This document shows, piece by piece, positions 1 through 7,623 of a DNA stretch of 46,261 nt. Each line of letters opens with the position of its first letter. Position 1 is the stretch's first letter. Below the pieces are notes generated by a model. The model saw nothing but the letters and a program-made list of their open reading frames with translations. It was not told the DNA's origin and ran no database searches. Source of the stretch: Clostridia bacterium (GTDB lineage Bacteria > Bacillota > Clostridia > Christensenellales > Aristaeellaceae). The position numbers were made by a program, and so were the translations under genes. The stretch is taken from contig JAFUCP010000098.1 of NCBI GenBank assembly GCA_017459565.1, positions 1 through 46,261 of the forward strand, read 5' to 3'.

Positions 1-853
1 AATACTCCGTCTGCGCCTCGAACACCATTTCCACCCTGCCCGTGAGGGTGATGGTTTCATCGGTGACGCGCACCAGCAGCGTGCCGCCGGGCACCTGGAC
101 GCGAATGTCCACGTCCTTTTCACACAGCCCGTTTTCCACGGCGGCGGCGGCCGCGGCGCAGGCCCCGGTGCCGCAGGCCATGGTTTCCCCGCTGCCGCGC
201 TCGAAGCAGCGCATACGCAGGGTGGTGCGGTTGACCACGTGAACGAATTCGGTGTTCACGCGTTCGGGGAAGATGGACGCGTTTTCAAAGGAAGGGCCGA
301 TGGCCGAAAGGTCGAGGGCGTCCACCTGGTTTGTGAACAGCACGCAGTGGGGGTTGCCCATGCTGACGCAGGTGACGGTGTGGCGCCTGCCGCCGATTTC
401 GGCTTCGATGTTCACGGCCCGGTCCCCGGGCAGCGCGCAGGGCACGTCCTTGGGGCTGAAGGAGGCGGGCCCCATGTCCACGGCCACGGAGGACACCTTG
501 CCGTAGCGGGTGAACAGGTGCAGGCGCTTGATGCCGCCGGAGGTCTCCACCGTGATATCCGGCTTCTGGACGATGCCCTTGTCGTACAGGTACTTGGCCA
601 CGCAGCGGATGGCGTTGCCGCCCATGCCGCCCTCGGTGCCGTCCCGGTTGTACTGGCGCATCCTGGCGTCGGCATGGCTGCTTTTTTCAATCAGCGTCAT
701 GCCCTCCGCGCCCACGCCGTAGTGCTGTTCGCACAGCCGCACGCACAGGCTCTCCGGGCAGGCGATTTCGCCGTTTAAGCTGTCGATGATGATGTAATCG
801 TTGCCCGACGCCTGCATCTTGGCAAAGCGCAGCGTCTCGTGCGAGGCGCGCAT
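1..853 (-). other. dapF: DapF (diaminopimelate epimerase) module of the CarB fusion, first catalytic Cys replaced by Gly
   Basis: This segment of the fusion reads TLRFAKMQASGNDYIIIDS at its start and FEAQTEY at the edge, about 285 residues and close to the usual DapF length. DapF interconverts LL- and meso-diaminopimelate for lysine and peptidoglycan, using two cysteines as acid and base. The second-Cys motif is intact (MACGTGACA, Cys1284 of the fusion). The site of the first, usually CGNG in the context MCGNGIRC, reads MGGNAIRC, so residue 1135 is Gly (codon GGC instead of TGC). Other family segments, such as VSMGNPHCV and ERVNTEF, are present. An internal ATG at 853 could restart translation to give a free DapF, but its ribosome site is weak. 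Epimerase activity is therefore uncertain. The fold assignment is secure. Confidence 0.85.
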
Positions 854-3800
854 GTGGTTGATATCCACCAGCTCCGTATTCTGCTGGCTGTAGCGGCTGA
901 GCAGTATGTCCGCCAGCGCCCGGGCCGTGTCCAGCGAGGTCAGGCAGGCGATATTCAGCGTCAGCGCCCGGTGGTGCAGGGCGATGTAGTCCTCCATGGT
1001 GCTGTCCATCAGCGCGCCGGTATAGACGATGTAATTCACCCTTCCGCTCTCCAGCAGCTCGAAGGCGTGGTCGCTTTCGCGGATGCCGGGGATGTGGTGA
1101 ACGGGGATGCCCAGGGTTTCGATGCTCTGGGCGGTGCCCTCGGTGGCGTAGATGGCGCAGCCCAGGTCGCTGAACCGGCGGGCCACGTCCAGCACCTCCA
1201 GATAGTCGTACTCGTCCACGCTCAAAAGCACGCCCACGGGCGCGCCGGGATGGGGCAGGCGGACGCCGGAGCTGACCAGGCCCTTGAACAGCGCCTCGGA
1301 CAGGGTCTTGCCGATGCCCAGCACCTCGCCGGTACTCTTCATTTCGGGGCCGAGGTAGCTGTTGGCGTCGGTGAGCTTTTCAAAGCTGAACACCGGCACC
1401 TTCACGGCCCAGTAGGGCGGCGTTTTGTACAGCCCCGTGCCGTAGCCCAGCGCCTTCAGGCTCTGGCCGACCATCACGCGGCTGGCCAGGTCCACCATGG
1501 GAACGCCCGTCACCTTGCTGATATAGGGAATGGTGCGCGAGGCCCGGGGGTTGACCTCAATCACATACAGCTGACCGTGGTACACCAGGTACTGTATGTT
1601 GACCAGCCCCTTCGTGCCCAGCGCCAGAGCCAGCTTTTCGCTGCTGGCCACCACGGTTTCCATCATGGCGTCGTCCAGGGAGAAGGGGGGATAGACGGCG
1701 ATGGAATCGCCGCTGTGGACGCCCGCGCGCTCCACGTGCTGCATGATGCCGGGGATCAGCACGTCTGTGCCGTCGGAGATCACGTCCACCTCCAGCTCAA
1801 CGCCGGGCATGTACTTGTCCACCAGTACGGGGTTTTCGATGCCGCCGGAGAGGATGCGGTTCATATAGGTGGTCACGTCGCCGTCGTCGTGGGCGATGGT
1901 CATGTTTTGCCCGCCGATGACGTAGCTGGGGCGCAGCAGCACGGGATAGCCCAGGCTGCGCGCGGCCTCGTGGGCCTGTTCCATCGTGCGCACGCCCATG
2001 CCCTTGGGGCGGCGGATGCCGAAGCGCTCCAGCAGCGCGTCAAAGCGCTCCCGGTCCTCGGCCACGTCAATGCCCTCGGCGCTGGTGCCCAGAATTCTCA
2101 CGCCCGCCTGATCCAAATGCTGGGTCAGCTTGATGGCGGTCTGCCCGCCGAAGGCCACCACCACGCCCACGGGCTTTTCCACCTCGATGATGCGCATGAC
2201 ATCCTCGTCGGTCAGCGGCTCAAAGTACAGCCGGTCAGCGGTGTCGTAGTCGGTGGAGACGGTCTCCGGGTTGTTGTTGATGATGGCCACGTCGTAGCCC
2301 AGCTGCTTGAGGGTCCATACGCAGTGGACGCTGGAATAGTCGAATTCGATGCCCTGGCCGATGCGGATGGGGCCGGAGCCAAGCACGATGATGACGGGCT
2401 TGCCGGAGCGCCTGAAGCCGCGGGAATCGCAGACGGTATCGAAGGTGGCGTAAAAATACGGCGTTTCGGCGTCAAATTCCGCGCCGCAGGTGTCCACCAT
2501 CTTGTAGACGGACCGCGCCGTGGGCAGCGCGCTGCGCCCGGAGAGCCGCGCCAGCGCCGCGTCGGGATAGCCCAGCCTTTTGCCGAGGAAATAGTCCTCG
2601 TCCGTAAGGCCGTTGGCGATGCGCGCCTCGTATTCCGCCAGGCGCTTGAGCTTTGACAGGAACCAGCGGTCGATCTTCGTGATATCAAAGATTTCATCAA
2701 TGGATACGCCGGCCTTGATGGCCTCGAATACCGTGAAGATGCGCACATCGTCGCAGTCCTTCAGCCGCTCGGTCACGGGGCGGTCCCCATGATAGGGCCT
2801 GTTCAGCGTGTCCAGCCTGATCTCCGCGCCACGCACGGCCTTCATCAGCGCCATTTCAAAGGAAGGCGCGATGCTCATGACCTCGCCGGTGGCCTTCATC
2901 TGGGTGCCCAGGCGGCGGCTGGCGGTGCCGAACTTGTCGAAGGGCCACTTGGGGAACTTCACCACCACGTAGTCCACCGAGGGCTCAAAGCAGGCGCAGG
3001 TCTTGCCGGTGATCTCGTTTTTGATCTCGTCCAGCCGGTAGCCCAGGGCGATCTGGGTGGTCACCTTGGCGATGGGATAGCCGGTGGCCTTGCTGGCCAG
3101 GGCCGAGGAGCGGCTGACCCGGGGGTTGACCTCGATGACCGCGTATTCGAAGCTGTCGGGGTTCAGCGCGAACTGGCAGTTGCAGCCGCCCACGATGCCC
3201 AGGGCGTTGACGATGTTCAGCGAGGCGCTGCGCAGCATCTGGTATTCCCTGTTGGACAGGGTCAGCGCCGGGGCCACCACGATGGAATCGCCGGTGTGGA
3301 TGCCCACGGGGTCCACGTTTTCCATGCTGCACACGGCGATGGCGTTGCCCGTGGCGTCCCGCATGGTTTCAAACTCGATTTCCTTCCAGCCCGCGATGTA
3401 CTTTTCCACCAGGATCTGGGTGATGGGGGAGGCGTCCAGGCCCACCCGGGCGGCCTCCCTCATCTCCTCGCGGTTCCGGGCCACGCCGCCGCCGGTGCCG
3501 CCCAGCGTGAAGGCGGGGCGGATGATGACGGGATAGCCCACCTTCTGAGCCACATCCAGGGCGGTTTCCACATCCCCGGCGATGTCGGAGGGGATCACCG
3601 GCTCGCCGATTTGGGCCATGGTGTCCTTGAACAGCTGCCGGTCCTCGGCCTTGTCGATGGCGTCCACGTTGGTGCCGATGAGCCTGACGCCGTGGGCCTC
3701 CAGGAAGCCCTCCTTGCCCAGCTGCATGGCCAGCGTCAGCCCTGTCTGGCCGCCCAGCCCGGCCAGCATACTGTCCGGCTTCTCCTTTTCGATGATGCGT

Positions 3801-4024
3801 TTCACGGTTTCCAGCGTCAGCGGCTCCAGATAGATTTCGTCCGCCAGCGCCTTGTCCGTCATGATGGTGGCCGGGTTGCTGTTCACCAGCACCACGTTGA
3901 CGCCCGCCGCCTTCAGCACCCGGCAGGCCTGCGCCCCGGCATAGTCGAACTCCGCCGCCTGCCCGATGACGATGGGGCCGGAGCCGATCATGAGAACCTT
4001 TTTGATTGATGTATTCAGAGGCAT
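1..4024 (-). CDS. carB: Carbamoyl-phosphate synthase large subunit fused in frame to diaminopimelate epimerase (3' end beyond window)
   Basis: The ATG at 4024 follows an AAAGGAAG ribosome site and begins MPLNTSIKKVLMIGSGPIVI. The frame stays open to the window edge, giving 1341 visible residues. Residues 1 to about 1057 are a full CarB: two ATP-grasp halves (the second starts near VIIVLGSGPIRIGQGIEFDY) and a C-terminal MGS-like allosteric domain ending NTELVDINHMR. CarB makes carbamoyl phosphate from bicarbonate, ATP and the ammonia delivered by CarA, for arginine and pyrimidine synthesis. From about residue 1058 the same frame continues into a nearly complete DapF module with no stop and almost no linker. 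Usual CarB length is about 1060-1075 residues. The gene is last in the visible argF-TGL-carA-carB operon. The CarB call is very secure. The single-polypeptide reading depends on there being no sequencing error at the junction, and the codon frame agrees on both sides. Confidence 0.93.
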   Translation of the reverse strand, partial: MPLNTSIKKVLMIGSGPIVIGQAAEFDYAGAQACRVLKAAGVNVVLVNSNPATIMTDKALADEIYLEPLTLETVKRIIEKEKPDSMLAGLGGQTGLTLAMQLGKEGFLEAHGVRLIGTNVDAIDKAEDRQLFKDTMAQIGEPVIPSDIAGDVETALDVAQKVGYPVIIRPAFTLGGTGGGVARNREEMREAARVGLDASPITQILVEKYIAGWKEIEFETMRDATGNAIAVCSMENVDPVGIHTGDSIVVAPALTLSNREYQMLRSASLNIVNALGIVGGCNCQFALNPDSFEYAVIEVNPRVSRSSALASKATGYPIAKVTTQIALGYRLDEIKNEITGKTCACFEPSVDYVVVKFPKWPFDKFGTASRRLGTQMKATGEVMSIAPSFEMALMKAVRGAEIRLDTLNRPYHGDRPVTERLKDCDDVRIFTVFEAIKAGVSIDEIFDITKIDRWFLSKLKRLAEYEARIANGLTDEDYFLGKRLGYPDAALARLSGRSALPTARSVYKMVDTCGAEFDAETPYFYATFDTVCDSRGFRRSGKPVIIVLGSGPIRIGQGIEFDYSSVHCVWTLKQLGYDVAIINNNPETVSTDYDTADRLYFEPLTDEDVMRIIEVEKPVGVVVAFGGQTAIKLTQHLDQAGVRILGTSAEGIDVAEDRERFDALLERFGIRRPKGMGVRTMEQAHEAARSLGYPVLLRPSYVIGGQNMTIAHDDGDVTTYMNRILSGGIENPVLVDKYMPGVELEVDVISDGTDVLIPGIMQHVERAGVHSGDSIAVYPPFSLDDAMMETVVASSEKLALALGTKGLVNIQYLVYHGQLYVIEVNPRASRTIPYISKVTGVPMVDLASRVMVGQSLKALGYGTGLYKTPPYWAVKVPVFSFEKLTDANSYLGPEMKSTGEVLGIGKTLSEALFKGLVSSGVRLPHPGAPVGVLLSVDEYDYLEVLDVARRFSDLGCAIYATEGTAQSIETLGIPVHHIPGIRESDHAFELLESGRVNYIVYTGALMDSTMEDYIALHHRALTLNIACLTSLDTARALADILLSRYSQQNTELVDINHMRASHETLRFAKMQASGNDYIIIDSLNGEIACPESLCVRLCEQHYGVGAEGMTLIEKSSHADARMRQYNRDGTEGGMGGNAIRCVAKYLYDKGIVQKPDITVETSGGIKRLHLFTRYGKVSSVAVDMGPASFSPKDVPCALPGDRAVNIEAEIGGRRHTVTCVSMGNPHCVLFTNQVDALDLSAIGPSFENASIFPERVNTEFVHVVNRTTLRMRCFERGSGETMACGTGACAAAAAAVENGLCEKDVDIRVQVPGGTLLVRVTDETITLTGRVEMVFEAQTEY

Positions 4025-4067
4025 AGCTTGTTACTTCCTTTCGGAGGGGAATCGGCGGGGTTGATTT

Positions 4068-4092
4068 GAGTGTGGAGAGTGGAGTTAAAGTT
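4068..4092. repeat. Short dispersed repeat, copy 1 (pairs with 33158-33182)
   Basis: A 25-base stretch beginning GAGTGTGGAGAGTGGAGTT recurs at 33158-33182 with one difference (A to G). This copy lies in the 141-base spacer between carA and carB. GTGGAGAGTGGAG-type sequence looks like a genome-dispersed intergenic repeat. Two copies in 46 kb suggest more elsewhere. Confidence 0.6.
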
Positions 4093-4165
4093 AGCCCACT
4101 GGCCCGTGCGGAGGGCGGGGTTGAAGCCGGTTGGAGTTCAGCCTGGATTCCACGCCGTGCGGGCG

Positions 4166-5221
4166 TCAGGGCTTCATCATCTTCACAAATCTGTCAAACA
4201 GCACGCTGGTATCCCTGGGGCCGGCGCAGGCTTCGGGGTGGAACTGCACGGAAAAGGCGTTCCATTCGGGATAATCGACGCCCTCGCAGGTCTGGTCGTT
4301 GGCGTTGATGAAGCGCACCCTGCCCGCGGGGAGGCTTTCGGAGACGACCGCGTAGCCGTGGTTCTGGCTGGTGATGTAGGTGTGGCCGGTTTCCAGGTCG
4401 ATCACAGGCTGGTTGCCGCCGCGGTGGCCGTATTTCAGCTTGGTGGTCGCCCCGCCCGCGGCCAGCGCCATCATCTGGTGGCCCAGGCACAGCCCGAACA
4501 GCGGGACCTTGCCCAAAAGGCGACGGATTTCATCGATACAGGCCGTGTTTTCCGCAGGGTCGCCGGGACCGTTGGACAGCATGACGCCGTCGGGGCGGGC
4601 GGCGAGGATTTCCCGGGCGGGAGTGGCGGGGGGAACCACCGTCACCTCGCAGCCCCGGGCCTGCAGCTCCCGTATGATGTTGCGCTTGGTGCCGTAGTCC
4701 ACCAGGGTCACGCCGCATTTTCTTTCGCCCTTCGCGGGGTACAGCGCGCGCTGCCGGGCCGCCACCGCCGCCACGCCGCCGGTCACGGCATAGGCCCTGA
4801 TTTCGGACAGGTCCTCCGGCACGGCGTCGCAGATCATGGCGTTCATGACGCCGCAGTCGCGGATGTGCTGGGTCACGGCGCGGGTATCCACGCCGCAGAT
4901 GCCGGGCACGCCCTGGCTTTTCAGGAACGCGTCCAGCGTGTACTGGCTGCGAAAGTTGCTGGGCTCGCGGCACCATTCGCGCACCACATAGCCCTTCAGG
5001 GCGCACTGCCCCTCAAAATCCTCCTCTATGATGCCGTAGTTGCCCACCTGGGGGAAGGTCTGCATCACGATCTGGCCGTAGTAGCTGGGGTCGGTGAGCG
5101 TTTCGATATAGCCCACCACGCCGGTGTTGAACACCAGCTCGCCGACGGCGGGGGCCGGCGCGCCGAAGCGCTCGCCCTCGTAAACGGTGCCGTCGGACAG
5201 GATCAAATATGCCTTGGACAT
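4166..5221 (-). CDS. carA: Carbamoyl-phosphate synthase small (glutamine amidotransferase) subunit
   Basis: The 351-residue product hydrolyses glutamine and passes ammonia to CarB. The N-terminal CPSase small-chain domain (MSKAYLILSDGTVYEGERFG, VVGYIETLTDPSYYGQ) is followed by a class I amidotransferase domain. That domain has the nucleophile Cys245 in LFGLCLGHQ and the His328/Glu330 pair in FHPE. A GTG 15 bases upstream is also in frame, but the ATG at 5221 has a GAGGTT ribosome site at suitable distance and starts at the usual family position. The gene lies 40 bases after the transglutaminase-like gene and 141 bases before carB, on the same strand. Assignment is certain. Confidence 0.97.
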   Translation of the reverse strand: MSKAYLILSDGTVYEGERFGAPAPAVGELVFNTGVVGYIETLTDPSYYGQIVMQTFPQVGNYGIIEEDFEGQCALKGYVVREWCREPSNFRSQYTLDAFLKSQGVPGICGVDTRAVTQHIRDCGVMNAMICDAVPEDLSEIRAYAVTGGVAAVAARQRALYPAKGERKCGVTLVDYGTKRNIIRELQARGCEVTVVPPATPAREILAARPDGVMLSNGPGDPAENTACIDEIRRLLGKVPLFGLCLGHQMMALAAGGATTKLKYGHRGGNQPVIDLETGHTYITSQNHGYAVVSESLPAGRVRFINANDQTCEGVDYPEWNAFSVQFHPEACAGPRDTSVLFDRFVKMMKP

Positions 5222-5261
5222 GTGGCGTAACCTCACTTTGACGAAAGTTGCCGGGCGAATT

Positions 5262-6254
5262 TCACCGCCAGTGGAACGCGAACACGTGGTTGCCGGGGTC
5301 GAAGCCGTAGGATTTGATGGCGTTGCAGGCGCGGCCCTTCCGGCCGATCCAGCAGTGGTTGCGCAATTTTTGGTAGATTTCCGCGCCCTGACCGGGGATG
5401 CCCGGCACCCTGACCTCGGTCACGGCCTGCTTCAGCGCGTGCTGCGCCACCATGGCCTCCGCCAGGGCGGGAATGTCCCGCGCCACGGGCAGGGGGCAGC
5501 GGCTCGAAGCGCAGGGCGGCAGGGGAAAGTCGGCGCTGGCCCAGTGGTTGTAGCGGATCTCCTCGTCGGAGAGCGCCAGGTAGGCGTGGGAGAGGTAGCT
5601 GTCGTTGTTGTCGTCCCAGGTGACATCCACATGATGGCAATGGCCGTCCACGTGGACGATGTTCCAGGCGTGGGTGCCCGTCTTGCCCTGGGCGTCCTTG
5701 GTGGTGCCGTAGACCACCATGCAGGAAAGCCCGCCCAGGTTCATCAGGTACTTGTAGGCCCGGGCGATGCCGGCGCAGACGCCCACGCCCCCGGCCAGCG
5801 GCCCCTCCAGGGTGTAATAGTGGAAGGGCTTGTTTTCCTCGCCGCCGTAGCTGATGGAGAGGGCCAGCGCGTCGTGCAGGTGGACCATGCGCTCAAAGGG
5901 CGGCAGGCGGTCTGCGCCGTTGAGCAGCCGGGCAATGCTGTCGGCGATGCGCTTCTGGCGCGCGGGCAGCTCCCTGAGGGGATAGAAGTAGCTCAGATCG
6001 ATGCTGTAGCTGGCCTGCGTCCCCGCGCCGAACTGGGTAAAGAGGGTCTTTGAGGCGTCCCAGTAAAAGGCTTCGGGGTGGTCGTGCTGTAAGGCGAGGA
6101 TGATGCGGGCCAAATCAAGGCCCCGCAGGGATTCGGCCTTTACGTTCTGCCGCCCGCCCAACACCCCGGCCAGGATGGCGTCGTAGAGGATCCCCTCCGC
6201 GCCGGACATGCGGCGGCGGTAGTACAGGGACTGTACGGGCTTGATGCCGGCCAT
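5262..6254 (-). CDS. Transglutaminase-like (Cys-His-Asp) domain protein
   Basis: This 330-residue cytoplasmic protein has no signal peptide. The C-terminal half carries a transglutaminase-like core with a probable triad of Cys160 (GGVGVCAGIARAYKYLMN), His195 (GTHAWNIV) and Asp210 (HHVDVTWDD). The segment LEGPLAGGVGVCAGIARAY is typical of bacterial proteins usually annotated as transglutaminase-like. Such folds may be proteases, peptide N-glycanase-like amidases or cross-linkers, and the substrate cannot be read from the sequence. The ATG at 6254 lies two bases after the argF stop. Its CGGAGG ribosome site is inside the argF end, so the two genes look translationally coupled. Its place between argF and carA in an arginine operon is unexpected. 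Confidence 0.85.
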   Translation of the reverse strand: MAGIKPVQSLYYRRRMSGAEGILYDAILAGVLGGRQNVKAESLRGLDLARIILALQHDHPEAFYWDASKTLFTQFGAGTQASYSIDLSYFYPLRELPARQKRIADSIARLLNGADRLPPFERMVHLHDALALSISYGGEENKPFHYYTLEGPLAGGVGVCAGIARAYKYLMNLGGLSCMVVYGTTKDAQGKTGTHAWNIVHVDGHCHHVDVTWDDNNDSYLSHAYLALSDEEIRYNHWASADFPLPPCASSRCPLPVARDIPALAEAMVAQHALKQAVTEVRVPGIPGQGAEIYQKLRNHCWIGRKGRACNAIKSYGFDPGNHVFAFHWR

Positions 6255-6256
6255 GG

Positions 6257-7246
6257 TCAGCCTCCGAGGGTGGCGGCCATGACGGCCTTGATGGTGTGCA
6301 TACGGTTTTCGGCCTCGTCGAACACGATGGATTGGGGCCCCTCGAATACCTCGTCGGTGACCTCCATGGCGTCGATGCCGAACTTATCGTGTATCTTGCG
6401 GCCAATGCCCGTGTTCAGGTCGTGGAAGGCGGGCAGGCAGTGCATGAACACCGCGTCCTTCCCGGCGGCCGCCATCAGCGCGGCATTGACCTGATAGGGC
6501 TTCAGATCGGAAATGCGCTCCTCCCAGACGGTGTCCGGCTCTCCCATGGAGACCCACACGTCGGTGTAGATCACGTCGGCGCCCGCCGCGGCCCGCGCCG
6601 CGTCCTCCGAGAAGCTGAGCGTCGCGCCGGTTTCGGCGGCGATGGCCCGGCACTGCCGGACGAGGGCGGGGTCCGGGAAGTATTTCTCCGGCGCGCAGGC
6701 CACGAAATCCATGCCCATCTTGGCGCAGCCCACCATCAGCGAATTGCCCATGTTGTAGCGCGCATCGCCGCAATAGACCAGCTTGACGCCCTTGATTCTG
6801 CCGAAATGCTCCTGAATGGTCAAGAGATCCGCCAGGATTTGCGTCGGGTGGAATTCGTTGGTCAGCCCGTTCCACACCGGCACGCCCGCGTATTTGGCCA
6901 GCGTCTCCACGATCTGCTGCTCAAAGCCGCGGTACTCGATGCCGTCGTACATCCGGCCCAGGACCCTTGCCGTGTCGGCGATGGACTCCTTTTTGCCGAT
7001 CTGGGAGCCGCTGGGGTCCAGATAGGTGACGCCCATGCCCAGGTCGTGCGCGGCCACCTCGAAGCTGCACCGCGTGCGGGTGCTGGTCTTTTCAAAGATC
7101 AGCGCGATGTTTTTCCCCGCCAGCTCCGCATGGGGGATACCGGCCTTCTTTTTGGCCTTGAGCTGCGCCGCCAGCTCCACCAGGCCCGCGATTTCCTGCG
7201 GCGTGAAATCCATCAGCTTCAGAAAGCTTCTATCCTTGAGATTCAT
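6257..7246 (-). CDS. argF: Ornithine carbamoyltransferase
   Basis: The 329-residue enzyme condenses ornithine and carbamoyl phosphate to citrulline. It shows the carbamoyl-phosphate loop FEKTSTRTR (residues 51-59), HPTQ, the ornithine-side motif [10 protein letters not shown] and DEVFEG, all typical of OTCase rather than aspartate carbamoyltransferase. Start ATG 7246 ([14 protein letters not shown]) follows GGGAGG. An upstream ATG at 7390 would prepend 48 residues encoded by the promoter and operator region and is rejected. It is the first gene of the argF-TGL-carA-carB operon and consumes the carbamoyl phosphate made by its operon partners. Confidence 0.97.
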   Translation of the reverse strand: MNLKDRSFLKLMDFTPQEIAGLVELAAQLKAKKKAGIPHAELAGKNIALIFEKTSTRTRCSFEVAAHDLGMGVTYLDPSGSQIGKKESIADTARVLGRMYDGIEYRGFEQQIVETLAKYAGVPVWNGLTNEFHPTQILADLLTIQEHFGRIKGVKLVYCGDARYNMGNSLMVGCAKMGMDFVACAPEKYFPDPALVRQCRAIAAETGATLSFSEDAARAAAGADVIYTDVWVSMGEPDTVWEERISDLKPYQVNAALMAAAGKDAVFMHCLPAFHDLNTGIGRKIHDKFGIDAMEVTDEVFEGPQSIVFDEAENRMHTIKAVMAATLGG

Positions 7247-7294
7247 GCGACAACCTCCCGACGTGTATTTCGTGCGTAAAGAACAATATGGATA

Positions 7295-7323
7295 ATAATA
7301 GACCTTTTCTCTCCGAATTACAA
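7295..7323 (-). promoter_or_regulatory. Sigma-A-type promoter for the argF operon
   Basis: On the minus strand TTGTAA (7323-7318) is followed after 17 bases by TATTAT (7300-7295), about 50 bases before the argF start. The two arg-box-like sites lie immediately upstream. Confidence 0.7.
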
Positions 7324-7328
7324 GGCTT

Positions 7329-7380
7329 CGAATGTAAAAATATACGAACAAATCCCCTTTTGAATGTATATATATGCAAA
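7329..7380. promoter_or_regulatory. Pair of arg-box-like operator sites upstream of argF
   Basis: Two related AT-rich sites occur in direct orientation in otherwise GC-rich DNA: CGAATGTAAAAATATACGAA (7329-7348) and TGAATGTATATATATGCAAA (7361-7380), with centres 32 bases apart. The core TGTATATATATGCA of the second matches the ArgR box pattern TGnAT-WWWW-ATnCA. The first is a weaker match. They sit directly upstream of the argF -35 hexamer, which would suit an arginine-responsive regulator. That ArgR binds here is inference from the motif and the gene content. Confidence 0.5.
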
Positions 7381-7506
7381 CATTATGCATAAAACCCGCA
7401 TGGGAACCGGGGCGCCGTCGAAAGCGTCAAAGGAGGGCAGGGGTGCGGTTTGAGCTTCAAATATTGACATTTGGTGGTCGTTTTTTCGCTTTTGAGGCGG
7501 ATGGCG

Positions 7507-7535
7507 TTGCGTTGAAGCGGTTTTCATGATATGAT
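7507..7535 (+). promoter_or_regulatory. Probable promoter of the exported acidic protein gene
   Basis: TTGCGT (7507-7512), a 17-base spacer and TATGAT (7530-7535) lie 88 bases before the ATG at 7624. It is divergent from the argF promoter. The rest of the 7247-7623 gap holds only the argF control sites. Confidence 0.6.
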
Positions 7536-7623
7536 GGCACCGTACCAAAGCGCGCCGGAAGACCGGCGCTGCGCGATAAAAGCCGCGCCTGTCGCGGTGA
7601 GACCAAAAGGAGGAAACAGAACG

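Noticed and set aside
839-2656. Plus-strand open frame of about 600 codons opposite carB
   Set aside because: The minus strand encodes an unmistakable CarB. The plus frame has antisense composition.
7460-7500. Second plus-strand promoter starting at TTGACA near 7466
   Set aside because: The -35 is perfect but the bases 17 downstream (CGCTTT) are a poor -10. The TTGCGT/TATGAT pair nearer the gene is better.
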